Origin: Clostridia bacterium
GTDB lineage: Bacteria; Bacillota; Clostridia; Oscillospirales; CAG-272
Direction of reading: 5' to 3'
DNA length: 64,000 nucleotides
Assembly (NCBI GenBank): GCA_017453245.1
Contig: JAFTKM010000022.1
Coordinates: forward strand, 20,901 to 84,900
Part shown: in pieces, positions 1 through 8,354 of the stretch
Layout of the letters: the number at the start of each line of letters is the position of its first letter
How positions within the stretch are numbered: position 1 is the stretch's first letter
Translations under genes and position numbers: made by a program
The notes under the pieces: generated by a model
The model's database searches: none
Seen by the model: only the letters and a program-made list of their open reading frames with translations
Told to the model about the DNA's origin: nothing

Positions 1-1307
1 TAAACGGTGTCGGTATCATAGCCTAAATCTCTGAACAAGACAACGTCACGAGCAAGCGTTTTCGGGTTGCAGGAAATGTAGACAATTCTCTTTGCATTAA
101 GGGTTGAAACAAAGCGGACGAGCCTTTCATCACAGCCGGCGCGGGGTGGGTCGAGAATGACGATGTCGGGGGTGATCTTTCTGCCGAGCTGTCTTTCCGC
201 GTTGGCGAGCAGGCGCTCGGTCTCGGTGGCGTCACCTGTGAAGAAGTGGGCGTTTTCTATACCGCATTTAGCGGCGTTTTCCTTTGCGCACTCGACTGCG
301 CTCTCGACGATCTCGATGCCGATGAGCTCACCGACAGAGTCTGCCATAGAGAGGCCGATTGAGCCCGCTCCGCAGAAAAGGTCCAGGAGCGTGTCACTTT
401 TTTGGGGCTTTGCAAGCTCCTTTGCCTTGGCGTAGAGGAGCTCTGCCGAGGCGTGGTTTACCTGATAGAAGGATGGCGCTGTTATCTTGAGGCGCACGCC
501 CGCGAGGGTGTCAAAGATGTGGTCTCTGCCCCAAATGGTGCGGTAGACGTCACCAAGGACGACGTTGGTGCTCTCGCGGTTTACGTTGATGAGGACTCCC
601 ACAACGGACGGGAAGCGCTCTGTTATTCTCTTTGCAAGCTCGTCCTCGTTTTTGAGGCTCTCGCCGTTTATAACAACGGTGAGGAGCACCTCGCCCGATA
701 CCTCGCCCCGACGGAGGTAGATATGGCGGAGGAGGCCTTCCCCGCTCTCTTCGTTATAAACCGAGATTGAGTGCTCCTTGAAGAAGCCGCAAAGCTCGGC
801 GCAAATCTCCGAGAAGATACTCGGGGTAAGTGGGCAATCGGTGACGGGGGTGACTCTATGCGACTTGGGAGCAAAGAAGCCGACTCTGTATTCCCCGCCC
901 GCGAGGGTTACGGGATACTGCGCCTTATTGCGGTATCTTGTAGCGTTTGGTGATACGGTTATCGGGGCTGTCGAAATTCCCGCAAGGGCGGACGAGGAGA
1001 AAAGCCTTCTCACTCCTTCTTCCTTGAGGGTTGCCTCGTCGCTATACGAAATGTTTTTATACGCGCAGCTCTTACACGCGCGCTCGGGACATCTGTCCGT
1101 GACTCTCTGCTCGGACACCCTTATATTTTTCTCCGCTCTGCCGACGAGATAGGTGTTATTCACTTTTATGATCTTTGCCTCGATAAGGTCGCCCGGCACG
1201 GTGTCGCTGACAAATATTACAGCGCCGTCTACCCTGCCGACTCCAAAGCCGAGATCGGTAAGGTCGGTTATCTCGACGGTTACGGTCTGATTCTTCTTAA
1301 AAGCCAT
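1..1307 (-). CDS. rlmD: 23S rRNA (uracil-5-)-methyltransferase RlmD/RumA family, 3' end cut by window
   Basis: SAM-dependent enzyme that makes 5-methyluridine in 23S rRNA. The reading frame is open from the ATG at 1307 to the window edge, so about 435 residues are present and only the last few are missing. The N-terminus is a TRAM-like RNA-binding domain. Near residue 70 is a C-x4-C-x2-C cluster (CPERACKSC) as in the Fe-S-binding members. The SAM motif LDLFCGAGSIG lies near residue 300, and PPRAGCDE followed by the catalytic-cysteine motif YISCNP lies near the end. The family also contains tRNA TrmFO-independent m5U enzymes, so the exact target nucleotide is inferred. It lies on the same strand as the AraC gene upstream, 50 bp away. 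Confidence 0.9.
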   Translation of the reverse strand, partial: MAFKKNQTVTVEITDLTDLGFGVGRVDGAVIFVSDTVPGDLIEAKIIKVNNTYLVGRAEKNIRVSEQRVTDRCPERACKSCAYKNISYSDEATLKEEGVRRLFSSSALAGISTAPITVSPNATRYRNKAQYPVTLAGGEYRVGFFAPKSHRVTPVTDCPLTPSIFSEICAELCGFFKEHSISVYNEESGEGLLRHIYLRRGEVSGEVLLTVVINGESLKNEDELAKRITERFPSVVGVLINVNRESTNVVLGDVYRTIWGRDHIFDTLAGVRLKITAPSFYQVNHASAELLYAKAKELAKPQKSDTLLDLFCGAGSIGLSMADSVGELIGIEIVESAVECAKENAAKCGIENAHFFTGDATETERLLANAERQLGRKITPDIVILDPPRAGCDERLVRFVSTLNAKRIVYISCNPKTLARDVVLFRDLGYDTDTV

Positions 1308-1357
1308 TTATTGCTCCGAATGTAAATTTTAGTTGTTATTTTTGGTGTTTTTCGTTT

Positions 1358-2197
1358 TTAGATAAAATCTTCCTTGGTAAGGTTGCGATAATCCTTAGGT
1401 GTCATACCAAAAGCAGACTTAAAGGTCTTGGTAAAGTATGACGGATCGTTAAAGCCGCACTCCTCGGATATCTCGTTAACGCTCTTGCCGCTCTCCTCGA
1501 GGAGCTTTTTGGCAAGCTTCAGGCGGTAGGCTATGATGTACTGGCGGAGCGTTGTGCCCTTGCGGTCCTTTAAGACCTTGGAGATATAGAAGGGGTGGTA
1601 GCCGAAAATTGCGCCGATCTCGGTGTTGGAAATATCGTCGCCTGCATTGTCACGGATGTAGTTATCAAGAGCCTCTACCATTCTCGCGGGCAGAGCATTC
1701 TCGTCAACGGTCTCGATCACCTTGAGAAGCAGTTGCTTAAGGATTGCCGAGCCCTGCGCGCGGTATGAGCCCTCAGCCGAGGTGAAGAGGCTGACAAGCC
1801 CCGTGAAGGTATCCCTCTCCGACTCCATATCCTCAATGTGTATCATTCTGTCAAGGGGCGCGAGCTCGGAAACGCTGTGGAGCTTTGACTCGTCGAAATC
1901 ACCGACGGCAACCGGCTTTATTCTCTCCTCGGGCTCGGGGTTGTCCGCTGTGGGATCAAAGGTTATCGTCACTAGACGGAGATACTGTCCCTTGAGCTTG
2001 TAGGGAGTGCCCGCGGGGACGTACAAAAGGTGGCCTGGGGAAAGATGGCCGACCTTTACTCCTCCGACAACTGCGGTGACGTCACCCGAGATCATATAGA
2101 ATAGTCGGCAGTCATAGGCAACGCACTCATCAGTGCGGTTGAGTTTTTCGTATTGTGATACCGTTCTTATAACGGGGTTTAAGTATGTAAGATTCAT
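1358..2197 (-). CDS. AraC family transcriptional regulator
   Basis: A 279-residue two-domain regulator. The N-terminal ~150 residues form a cupin-like ligand-sensing domain (LLYVPAGTPYKLKG), and the C-terminal ~100 residues carry two helix-turn-helix motifs, the second with the AraC signature around ISEECGFNDPSYFTKTF. The ATG at 2197 is chosen because GGAG sits nine bases upstream; a longer frame from 2281 would run into the upstream deacetylase gene. It follows the deacetylase by 40 bp and is probably cotranscribed with it from the promoter at 3024-3052. The ligand is unknown; AraC proteins of this layout usually sense a sugar and control a nearby carbohydrate gene. Confidence 0.88.
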   Translation of the reverse strand: MNLTYLNPVIRTVSQYEKLNRTDECVAYDCRLFYMISGDVTAVVGGVKVGHLSPGHLLYVPAGTPYKLKGQYLRLVTITFDPTADNPEPEERIKPVAVGDFDESKLHSVSELAPLDRMIHIEDMESERDTFTGLVSLFTSAEGSYRAQGSAILKQLLLKVIETVDENALPARMVEALDNYIRDNAGDDISNTEIGAIFGYHPFYISKVLKDRKGTTLRQYIIAYRLKLAKKLLEESGKSVNEISEECGFNDPSYFTKTFKSAFGMTPKDYRNLTKEDFI

Positions 2198-2237
2198 TCT
2201 TGTTTTCTCCTTCGTATTTACGGCGACGGAGTCGCCA

Positions 2238-2939
2238 TTATATCTCCAAGCACTCTTTGTTCGTTCCGTAGAAAATATCATCTCTTCCCGAAATCATCTC
2301 AAGAAATTCCTCGAAGCGACACCAATCATTATGGATATCGAACTCATAGGCGTGGCCCCAGATGTAGAAGAGCTTAGGCTCGTCGGCTTTGAGCGAGAGG
2401 AATTCCTCGCCTAGGCGGAACATCTCGTCCATCTCGCGGTGATGGTAGACGGTGGGGTTAAAGAGGTGGAGATTATTCGGCTGAAGATCAAAATTATGCG
2501 TGGATACGACTGTGCGCGCGTAGGTGACGCCCGTGCGATCGCGGAGTATGCGCGCGACTCTCTCGTCGCAGTCGCCCATCGGGTAAGCGTGGCCTGTGAC
2601 CTCGTATCCGACGAGCTCGGAGAGCTTGATCCTATCCTCCTCGACCTCTCTTGCTACCTCGTCGTCGGTAAGGCGTGTGAGATAGGGGTGGGTGAGGCTA
2701 TGCGTTGCGACCTCGTGGCCCTCGTAAACCGAGCGGACCTTGTCGGGTGCGACCTTGGTGTGATCGACTCTCACGCCCTCGCGAATGAGCTCACCGGGCT
2801 TGCCGAGAAGGGCGGAATTGAGATTGAAGGTGCATTTAAGACCGTATTTATTGAAAAGCCCGATAAGGCGGATATCCTGAGTTACTCCGTCGTCATAGCT
2901 GAAGGTTATAGCCTTTTTCTTACCGTAAAAATCTTTCAT
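2238..2939 (-). CDS. polysaccharide deacetylase (NodB-like) family protein
   Basis: A 233-residue metal-dependent deacetylase. Near the N-terminus FSYDDG replaces the usual TFDDG catalytic Asp motif, and ATHSLTHPYL gives the H-x3-H metal-binding motif. A C-terminal WGHAYEF supplies a conserved His. There is no signal peptide, so a cytoplasmic substrate or a small-molecule oligosaccharide is more likely than peptidoglycan. The start at 2939 is chosen for the AAGGAGG at 2945-2951. It precedes the AraC regulator in a likely two-gene operon. The substrate cannot be told from the sequence. Confidence 0.85.
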   Translation of the reverse strand: MKDFYGKKKAITFSYDDGVTQDIRLIGLFNKYGLKCTFNLNSALLGKPGELIREGVRVDHTKVAPDKVRSVYEGHEVATHSLTHPYLTRLTDDEVAREVEEDRIKLSELVGYEVTGHAYPMGDCDERVARILRDRTGVTYARTVVSTHNFDLQPNNLHLFNPTVYHHREMDEMFRLGEEFLSLKADEPKLFYIWGHAYEFDIHNDWCRFEEFLEMISGRDDIFYGTNKECLEI

Positions 2940-3023
2940 TTTGTCCTCCTTGGCACTTATTTTGCGGGCGGACGCACGCAGCGTGCGATAATTTGCGCGC
3001 AAAATGTATAGTTCTTCTATTTT

Positions 3024-3052
3024 ATTTTAATATAAACGCGCGAAAAAGTCAA
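3024..3052 (-). promoter_or_regulatory. sigma-A promoter for the deacetylase/araC operon
   Basis: On the minus strand TTGACT (3052-3047) and TAAAAT (3029-3024) are separated by 17 bp, about 85 bp upstream of the deacetylase start. Confidence 0.6.
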
Positions 3053-3073
3053 TCACCATTTTGCCGATACTAC

Positions 3074-3102
3074 TTGCAAACTGAGGTAATCTGTGGTAAA
3101 AT
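3074..3102 (+). promoter_or_regulatory. sigma-A promoter for the HAD/gamma-lyase-like pair
   Basis: TTGCAA (3074-3079) and TAAAAT (3097-3102) with a 17-bp spacer, 55 bp before the GTG start at 3158. It lies back to back with the minus-strand promoter at 3024-3052. Confidence 0.55.
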
Positions 3103-3157
3103 AACAGACAGTATGATATAAGGCGAGGTTTGCGCTTTGCCAAAAAGGAGTGAAAAC

Positions 3158-3844
3158 GTGATAAGAAACGTACTCTTTGACCTTGACGATACCCTGCTTG
3201 ATTTTAAGAGATCAGAGGCGGAGGCTATACGTCATACACTGCGTGAAATAGGCATTGAGCCAACGGACGAGGTCGTCTCTCTTTACAGTAGAATAAACAG
3301 AAGCTGCTGGGCGAAGCTCGAGACTGCCGAGTGGACGCGCGAGGAGGTCTTACACAACCGCTTTGATATGCTCTTTGAGGCACTCGGTGTCAGCGGTGAC
3401 GCCCGCGCGACGCAGAAGCTCTATGAGTACAGACTCAGCCTCGGTGCGTATTACATTGACGGTGCTAAGGAGATGCTCGACGAGATACACGGCAAGTACA
3501 GACTATATCTTGCGACCAACGGCATTGTAAACGTGCAGACGAGAAGGCTCCGCGACTCGGGAATTGAAAAGTACTTTGAGGATATCTTCGTCTCGGAGAA
3601 AATCGGCTACAACAAGCCCGACAAGCGTTTTTTTGACTACGCCTTCGAAAGAATTCCCGACTTTGTACGCGATGAGACCGTGATGGTCGGCGACCTTCTC
3701 ACCTCGGATATCAAGGGCGGAATAAACGCGGGAATAAAGACGGTTTATTTCAACCCAAAGGGCATAAAAAACGACACGGGTATCACCCCGCACTATGAAA
3801 TCGCCACCTACGGCGAGCTAATAAAACTACTCGAAACATTGTAA
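3158..3844 (+). CDS. HAD family hydrolase, YjjG/YfnB-like nucleotidase
   Basis: A 228-residue HAD-superfamily phosphatase. Motif I is DLDDTLLDF at the N-terminus, motif II is ATNG in the middle, and motif IV is VMVGDLLTSDIKGG near the C-terminus. The all-helical cap inserted after motif I and the overall length match the YjjG/YfnB subgroup, which dephosphorylates non-canonical pyrimidine nucleoside monophosphates; that substrate is inferred from family. The GTG at 3158 is preferred over an upstream TTG because AAGGAG lies seven bases before it. The next gene begins 10 bp downstream. Confidence 0.85.
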   Translation: MIRNVLFDLDDTLLDFKRSEAEAIRHTLREIGIEPTDEVVSLYSRINRSCWAKLETAEWTREEVLHNRFDMLFEALGVSGDARATQKLYEYRLSLGAYYIDGAKEMLDEIHGKYRLYLATNGIVNVQTRRLRDSGIEKYFEDIFVSEKIGYNKPDKRFFDYAFERIPDFVRDETVMVGDLLTSDIKGGINAGIKTVYFNPKGIKNDTGITPHYEIATYGELIKLLETL

Positions 3845-3854
3845 AGGACAAGTT

Positions 3855-5120
3855 ATGTACTACGGATACAAGATCAGCGACTACACCGCAAATCTGGCGC
3901 GTCAGGCGGAGGCAGACTGCCAAGAGGTGTTCAGAAAAATTGATGAGAATGCGCTCATCTGCTCGGCAAAGGTGCTCTCGGCATTCCAGGAGTGCCGTGT
4001 TTCTACCGCGGACTTTCTCGAGATAACCGGCTACGGATACACCGACTCAGGCAGAGACAAGCTCGAGGAGGTATACGCCAAGGTCTTTGGCGCGGAGGAT
4101 GCTCTCGTAAGACCTCAGCTCATGTCGGGCACGCACGCTCTGTACGTCACTCTCGGCGCACTACTGAAGCCCGGCGAGACGCTTTTATACATCACGGGTG
4201 AGCCCTACGACACCCTCAAGAGCGTTATCGGCACTGCGGGAGATAGCCGCAACTCACTCATAAAATTCGGCGTAAAGTACGAGGAGATCGACCTTATCGG
4301 CGACGACTTCGACCTCGAGGCAATAAGAAAAAGACTAGAAAAAGGTGACGTAAAGGTTGCCGCAATACAGCGTAGCCGCGGCTACTCGCAGAGAAAATCT
4401 CTTGTGATAGACAAGATTGCCGAGGCTATCAAGGTGTGCAAAGAGGCATCGCCCGAGACCGTCATAATGGTTGATAACTGCTACGGTGAATTCACCGAGG
4501 ACAGAGAGCCTACCGACGTAGGAGCAGACGTATTCGTCGGCTCGATGATGAAGAACCTCGGCGCAGGCTTTGCGGTCAGCGGAGGCTACTGTGTCGGTAA
4601 AGCGGACGTTATCGAGGATATAGCTGAGAGGCTCACCGCCCCCTGTGTTGGTAAGTCGCTCGGCGCTAACTTCAATCAGCTCGCTTCCTTCTTCAAGGGC
4701 TTCTTTATGGCTCCCACAACGGTTGCGGCTACACTTAAGTCGATGGCGTTTGCGGCAAGGCTTCTCGAGCTCGCGGGCTATTCCGACGTCTCCCCAAGAT
4801 ACGATGAAAAGCGCACTGACATCGTGCAGACAATAGACTTCCACTCTGCGGAAAAGCTTATCAAATTCTGCAAGGGTATTCAGCTCGGCTCACCCGTTGA
4901 GTCCTACTGTGTGCCCGAGCCCGGCGAGATGCCCGGCTACCCCCACGAGGAGATCATGGCGGCAGGCACCTTTGTCACGGGAGCAACAAACGAGCTCTCC
5001 TGCGACGGCCCCGTATGCGAGCCATACACCGCGTATATGCAGGGCGGTCTCTCCTACGATTACGGCAAGCTCGGCGTTATGAGAGCGCTTGACGAGATGC
5101 TGGATCTGGCGCAGAATTAA
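3855..5120 (+). CDS. methionine gamma-lyase family (aluminium-resistance-like) PLP enzyme
   Basis: A 421-residue fold-type I PLP enzyme of the Firmicutes family often labelled aluminium resistance protein or methionine gamma-lyase family. Visible marks are VRPQLMSGTHAL in the cofactor-binding half, the MVDNCYGEF Asp that would contact the pyridine nitrogen, and FVGSMMKNLG, whose Lys is the likely Schiff-base residue. The real substrate of this family is not settled. In many Firmicutes it neighbours miaA; here it follows the HAD gene with a 10-bp gap. The start has an AGGA site just upstream. Confidence 0.85.
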   Translation: MYYGYKISDYTANLARQAEADCQEVFRKIDENALICSAKVLSAFQECRVSTADFLEITGYGYTDSGRDKLEEVYAKVFGAEDALVRPQLMSGTHALYVTLGALLKPGETLLYITGEPYDTLKSVIGTAGDSRNSLIKFGVKYEEIDLIGDDFDLEAIRKRLEKGDVKVAAIQRSRGYSQRKSLVIDKIAEAIKVCKEASPETVIMVDNCYGEFTEDREPTDVGADVFVGSMMKNLGAGFAVSGGYCVGKADVIEDIAERLTAPCVGKSLGANFNQLASFFKGFFMAPTTVAATLKSMAFAARLLELAGYSDVSPRYDEKRTDIVQTIDFHSAEKLIKFCKGIQLGSPVESYCVPEPGEMPGYPHEEIMAAGTFVTGATNELSCDGPVCEPYTAYMQGGLSYDYGKLGVMRALDEMLDLAQN

Positions 5121-5204
5121 GAATTAAACGTACAGAAAAAATCTGCTTATTTCAGCTTTAAACCAATTATTTGACAATAGTTATTTACAAAAAGGCGGTA
5201 TAAA

Positions 5205-5813
5205 ATGGGCATTTGCTATTTAGTCGGCGCGGGAGATTTTTACGGACAGATCTCCGCCGAGAACGAAGATATAATAATCGCCGCTGACGGAGGCTACGAC
5301 AATCTCGTCCGACGCGGCTATACCCCCGACATTCTCATCGGTGACTTTGACTCGGTAAAGAGTGAGATACCAGAGGGTCTGCGCACAATAAAATATCCGA
5401 AGGAGAAGGACGAGACGGATATGTTCCTCTCCTACGAGGCGGGTGTAAAGCTCGGCTACACAGAGTTTGTTATGCTCGGTGCGACGGGTGGCAGACTCGA
5501 TCACACCTACGCTAATATTTCCCTGCTCCTCTACGCGAGAGAGCGCGGTCATAACATCACGCTTATCGACGGTAACGGCATCATAATCTGCCTTAAGGAT
5601 GAGGCTATAACGCTATCGGGTAACCCGGGCGGCAAGCTCTCCGTCTTCGCCTTCGGCGGTGTTGCAAAGGGCGTCACTATCCTCGGCACTAAGTATGAGG
5701 TAGAGGGCGCAAGGCTCACTCCCGAATTCCCGCTCGGCGTGTCCAATGAGTTCACAAACGTGCCCGCGCGCATATCCGTCGAGGACGGCGCTCTGCTTGT
5801 TATAGCGGAATAG
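5205..5813 (+). CDS. thiN: thiamine pyrophosphokinase
   Basis: A 202-residue enzyme that transfers pyrophosphate from ATP to thiamine to give TPP. The N-terminal half has the conserved DILIGDFDSV and DETDMFL motifs, followed by GGRLDHTYANI, which binds thiamine and metal. Length and motif order are those of bacterial ThiN. AAAGGCGG sits before the ATG. It lies upstream of the riboswitch-controlled transporter gene thiT, so uptake and activation of thiamine are encoded side by side. No riboswitch is seen in front of thiN itself. It is separated from the upstream PLP gene by 84 bp and may share its transcript. Confidence 0.93.
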   Translation: MGICYLVGAGDFYGQISAENEDIIIAADGGYDNLVRRGYTPDILIGDFDSVKSEIPEGLRTIKYPKEKDETDMFLSYEAGVKLGYTEFVMLGATGGRLDHTYANISLLLYARERGHNITLIDGNGIIICLKDEAITLSGNPGGKLSVFAFGGVAKGVTILGTKYEVEGARLTPEFPLGVSNEFTNVPARISVEDGALLVIAE

Positions 5814-6000
5814 CGCAGCAAAGCTGCGCAATGAATTGCAATAAATTGCATGATTTGACACTTTGTGTCATGAATTGCCTGCGGCATGAGTTGCACTGAA
5901 GTGCATTAATTTGATTGCAATTCAATTCATTGAGCGGAGCGAAAAATCATGGCACAGCCAATTCATGATGCGTCAGCTTCAATTCATTATAAAGAGTCAT
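5813..6000. repeat. intergenic hairpin array 1 (spacer TGAATT)
   Basis: Non-coding stretch made of short perfect hairpins joined by a repeated TGAATT/TGAGTT spacer. Hairpins: GCGCAGC/GCTGCGC (5813-5829), TGACAC/GTGTCA (5856-5870), TGCC/GGCA (5876-5886), TGCAC/GTGCA (5892-5905). The second half carries the spacer in the opposite sense (AATTCA repeated). The first hairpin overlaps the thiN stop codon region and may help end that transcript. No open reading frame fits. Confidence 0.6.
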
Positions 6001-6039
6001 TTGATCCTCTCTGTATTTGTAAAAAATTTAATTGTGCTA

Positions 6040-6068
6040 TTGACATCTACGTGATACAGTGCTATAAT
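6040..6068 (+). promoter_or_regulatory. consensus sigma-A promoter of the TPP riboswitch/thiT unit
   Basis: Perfect TTGACA (6040-6045) and TATAAT (6063-6068) with a 17-bp spacer, about 20 bp before the riboswitch aptamer. Confidence 0.85.
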
Positions 6069-6085
6069 TAACTCAACCAAACAGA

Positions 6086-6170
6086 ATATGTCAGGGGTGC
6101 CCACAAGGCTGAGATAGCGAATGCTGAACCCTTTAACCTGATACGGATAATGCCGGCGTAGGGAGATAAA
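6086..6170 (+). ncRNA. TPP riboswitch (THI element)
   Basis: The conserved THI-box blocks appear in order: CAGGGGTGCCC (6092-6102), GGCTGAGA (6107-6114), ACCCTTTAACCTGAT (6128-6142), GGATAATGCCGGCGTAGGGA (6145-6164). These form the two parallel arms that bind the pyrimidine and pyrophosphate ends of TPP. It is followed by a small AT-rich hairpin (6173-6192), then a terminator, then thiT, so it should lower thiT expression by transcription termination when TPP is plentiful. Confidence 0.95.
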
Positions 6171-6193
6171 CTATAGATATCCTTATATCTATC

Positions 6194-6233
6194 TTACCGC
6201 ACGGACGTTTGTTCTGTGCGGTAATTTATTTTT
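6194..6233 (+). terminator. riboswitch-controlled attenuator before thiT
   Basis: A perfect 9-bp stem, TTACCGCAC (6194-6202) with GTGCGGTAA (6216-6224), is followed by TTTATTTTT. The thiT ribosome binding site AAGGAGG starts right after the U-tract, so the hairpin separates promoter and riboswitch from the gene. Confidence 0.85.
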
Positions 6234-6246
6234 AAGGAGGTACTCT

Positions 6247-6843
6247 ATGAGTACGCAAAAAAGGCTCAGTACAAATCTGACCACACTCACCGAATGCGCG
6301 ATAATGCTCGCGCTCTCATTCGCGCTTAGCTGCGCGAAGCTTTTCGAAATGCCTATGGGCGGCTCTGTAACCGTCGCAAGTATGCTCCCCGTGATGCTTA
6401 TCAGCATCAAATACGGCGTCGGCACAGGCCTTGCGACCTGCTTTGTCTACTCGCTCACCCAGCTCATGCAAGCGGTAGCGAGCGCAAACGTCTTCCCCTA
6501 CTGCGAGACTCCCGCAACTCTCGTCATCTGCATTCTCTTCGACTACGTTGTTCCCTTCACCGTCCTAGGTCTTGCAGGTCTCTTCCACAAGATGAAGCTA
6601 ACAAAGAATACCGAAATGAACATCTACATCGGTATTGTCTCTGTTGTTGTCCTTCGTTTCCTCTGCCACTTTATCACCGGAGTTGCAATCTGGGGACAGT
6701 GGGCACCCGAGGGAATGGGCAAATACCTCTATTCCTTCCTCTACAACGGCGGTTTCCTCTCTCTTGACTTTATCATTTGCATTGTATGCGCCGTGCTTAT
6801 GTTCAGAAAGGCAGAGCTAAGAAAGCTCGTAAACATAGACTAA
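6247..6843 (+). CDS. thiT: energy-coupled thiamine transporter ThiT (ECF S-component)
   Basis: A 198-residue integral membrane protein with about six hydrophobic segments, typical of ECF-transporter substrate-binding subunits. The N-terminal ALSFALSCAKLFEMPMGGSVTVASM matches the ThiT signature region; the later aromatic positions (WGQWAPEGMG) fall in the thiamine-binding part. The shared energizing module EcfAAT is not in this window. The location directly behind a TPP riboswitch and attenuator supports thiamine as substrate. AAGGAGG lies seven bases before the ATG. Confidence 0.95.
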   Translation: MSTQKRLSTNLTTLTECAIMLALSFALSCAKLFEMPMGGSVTVASMLPVMLISIKYGVGTGLATCFVYSLTQLMQAVASANVFPYCETPATLVICILFDYVVPFTVLGLAGLFHKMKLTKNTEMNIYIGIVSVVVLRFLCHFITGVAIWGQWAPEGMGKYLYSFLYNGGFLSLDFIICIVCAVLMFRKAELRKLVNID

Positions 6844-6916
6844 CCGTTTAGTCCGAAAATACGTGCACATCACGTGCAAAATCTTTGTTTTGTCATATTT
6901 TCAATAGAAAAACATT

Positions 6917-6946
6917 AAGCCGAGGCTGAAACGCCTCGGCTTTTTA
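6917..6946 (+). terminator. rho-independent terminator after thiT
   Basis: Stem AAGCCGAGGC (6917-6926) pairs with GCCTCGGCTT (6933-6942), followed by a T-run. Confidence 0.85.
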
Positions 6947-6948
6947 TC

Positions 6949-7216
6949 TAAACAATCATTAAAGCATTTAATGCTGTCACCAAACAATCATCGAGGCATT
7001 TAATGCAGCTAAATTAAGTGCAGAAATTTCTGAGCGCGACCCAAATCTAACAAAAAACACCTATAATCCTTGTGCTAATAAATTTTTAGCAGAAATCGTC
7101 GAATACGCGCTCACACTATGTACTTTTAATTACTTGAGCATAAATTTCGAACAGAAATCGTCGAATACGACTCGATGACGTATACACATACGTCGAAGTG
7201 GTCGTATTCGGCGATA
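6949..7216. repeat. direct and inverted repeats between thiT and the exonuclease gene
   Basis: No gene is seen here. AAACAATCAT plus a GCATTTAATGC block occurs twice (6950-6974 and 6982-7006). An exact 18-bp repeat, CAGAAATCGTCGAATACG, occurs at 7090-7107 and 7152-7169. The second copy forms one arm of a large near-perfect inverted repeat: 7157-7171 pairs with 7201-7215, and inside it a second stem joins the TCG...ACGTAT arm to ATACGTCGA. Confidence 0.6.
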
Positions 7217-7256
7217 AAAAAGAAACAGGTACTTCCCGCAGTACCTGTTTCTTTTT
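7217..7256. terminator. bidirectional terminator, mainly for the exonuclease gene
   Basis: A 13-bp perfect stem, AGAAACAGGTACT (7221-7233) with AGTACCTGTTTCT (7240-7252), has an A-run on one side and a T-run on the other. It ends the minus-strand gene at 7271. Confidence 0.85.
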
Positions 7257-7270
7257 GTTTATGTCGAAAT

Positions 7271-8230
7271 TTATCGCACAAGACGTGGGCCGCGAGGCTT
7301 GCGTTGGCGCATCTTCCTCTTCACCGCCGTGCGTTCAATTCCGCGTCTGAACTCCTCGAGTGACGCCTCGGTTGCGAATGCGATAGTACGCTTCGCTCTC
7401 CAGGTCTCGTTAAAGTTCCTTCTGAGTCTGAGGACAAGGAGCATATCTCCGTCCTTCTTGCAGTTAAAGTGGAAGGTATATTTCTGTCCCTTGGAATGAA
7501 GGACTCTGTCCTCTGTCTGCATCACACACTTGCAGATCGGACACTTAGGCGACTTTACTATCTCGTCATCGAGCATCTCTCCGATGGTTACGTATCCGTC
7601 ATCTCCCGCATCGGCATCACCAATGACGGTCGACTCAAGGAATTCGCCTCTAAAATCGTTGTAGGTTTTGATTCCCTCCTCGACATTAAGCTTCTGAGCC
7701 ACGAGGGCGGTAAAGTAAGCGTCGTTGAGCGCATCGTGCGCGGGAAGGTTCATTGGAATCTCAAAGTGCTCCATAGCAAACTCGAGTGAGCGCTGCTTGG
7801 ACTCATCAGAGGTCTGTCTTGCAAAGATCTTCTGCAGATCGTAGGTATGATCAAGCCAACCATAGTCGATATCGTTTACGTTGAAGTTCTCCTTCAGCAT
7901 CGGGATATCGTCTGGGCCCCAGGTGAGAAAGGCAAAGTCCTCTCCGCACCATTTCCTGAAGCTCTCTGCCGCAACCGTCAGCGGTGTGCCGACGTCCATC
8001 TGCTCCTGAGTAATACCCGTGAGCTCGGAGACGTGCTTGTGCAGCTTCTTGAAATATTTCGGCTTAACTATGATCTGATAGGAGCCGCAAATGCGCAGGC
8101 TCTTATCCAGCTTGACCGCGCCAATCTGTATAACCTCACCGCGAAGGCGGGAGGACAGCTGTCTCTGAACGGCAAGCGCCTTCTGTGCGTAGGCCTGATT
8201 CCATTCAAGGTCAAGTGTTATATAAAACAT
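7271..8230 (-). CDS. 3'-5' exonuclease, KapD/ERI-1-like DEDDh family
   Basis: A 319-residue protein. The N-terminal ~190 residues are a DnaQ-like exonuclease: LDLEWN holds the first catalytic acidic pair, WGPDD the next Asp, and PAHDALNDA the final His and Asp. The C-terminal third has a CPICKC motif and a later HFNCKKDGD Cys, suggesting a small zinc ribbon, and ends in a very basic tail (RKMRQRKPRGPRLVR), both consistent with nucleic-acid binding. The domain order resembles KapD-like sporulation inhibitor/RNA exonucleases; DNA versus RNA as substrate cannot be decided from sequence. It is transcribed alone. Confidence 0.82.
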   Translation of the reverse strand: MFYITLDLEWNQAYAQKALAVQRQLSSRLRGEVIQIGAVKLDKSLRICGSYQIIVKPKYFKKLHKHVSELTGITQEQMDVGTPLTVAAESFRKWCGEDFAFLTWGPDDIPMLKENFNVNDIDYGWLDHTYDLQKIFARQTSDESKQRSLEFAMEHFEIPMNLPAHDALNDAYFTALVAQKLNVEEGIKTYNDFRGEFLESTVIGDADAGDDGYVTIGEMLDDEIVKSPKCPICKCVMQTEDRVLHSKGQKYTFHFNCKKDGDMLLVLRLRRNFNETWRAKRTIAFATEASLEEFRRGIERTAVKRKMRQRKPRGPRLVR

Positions 8231-8312
8231 TTAGCTTTCCTTTATGTATTATTCTTTTCTACGGCCGCAGGAAATCGAGCTTACAGTTTATCCTTACGGC
8301 TACCAAGATGAT

Positions 8313-8341
8313 ATTCTATCACAAACAGTATAAAAAGTCAA
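8313..8341 (-). promoter_or_regulatory. sigma-A promoter of the exonuclease gene
   Basis: On the minus strand TTGACT (8341-8336) and TAGAAT (8318-8313) are 17 bp apart. Confidence 0.55.
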
Positions 8342-8354
8342 TAGAGGTCTTGCG

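Noticed and set aside
5171-5204. TTGACA with TATAAA before thiN as a promoter
   Set aside because: Spacing is 22 bp and the TATAAA runs into the start codon, which leaves no leader.
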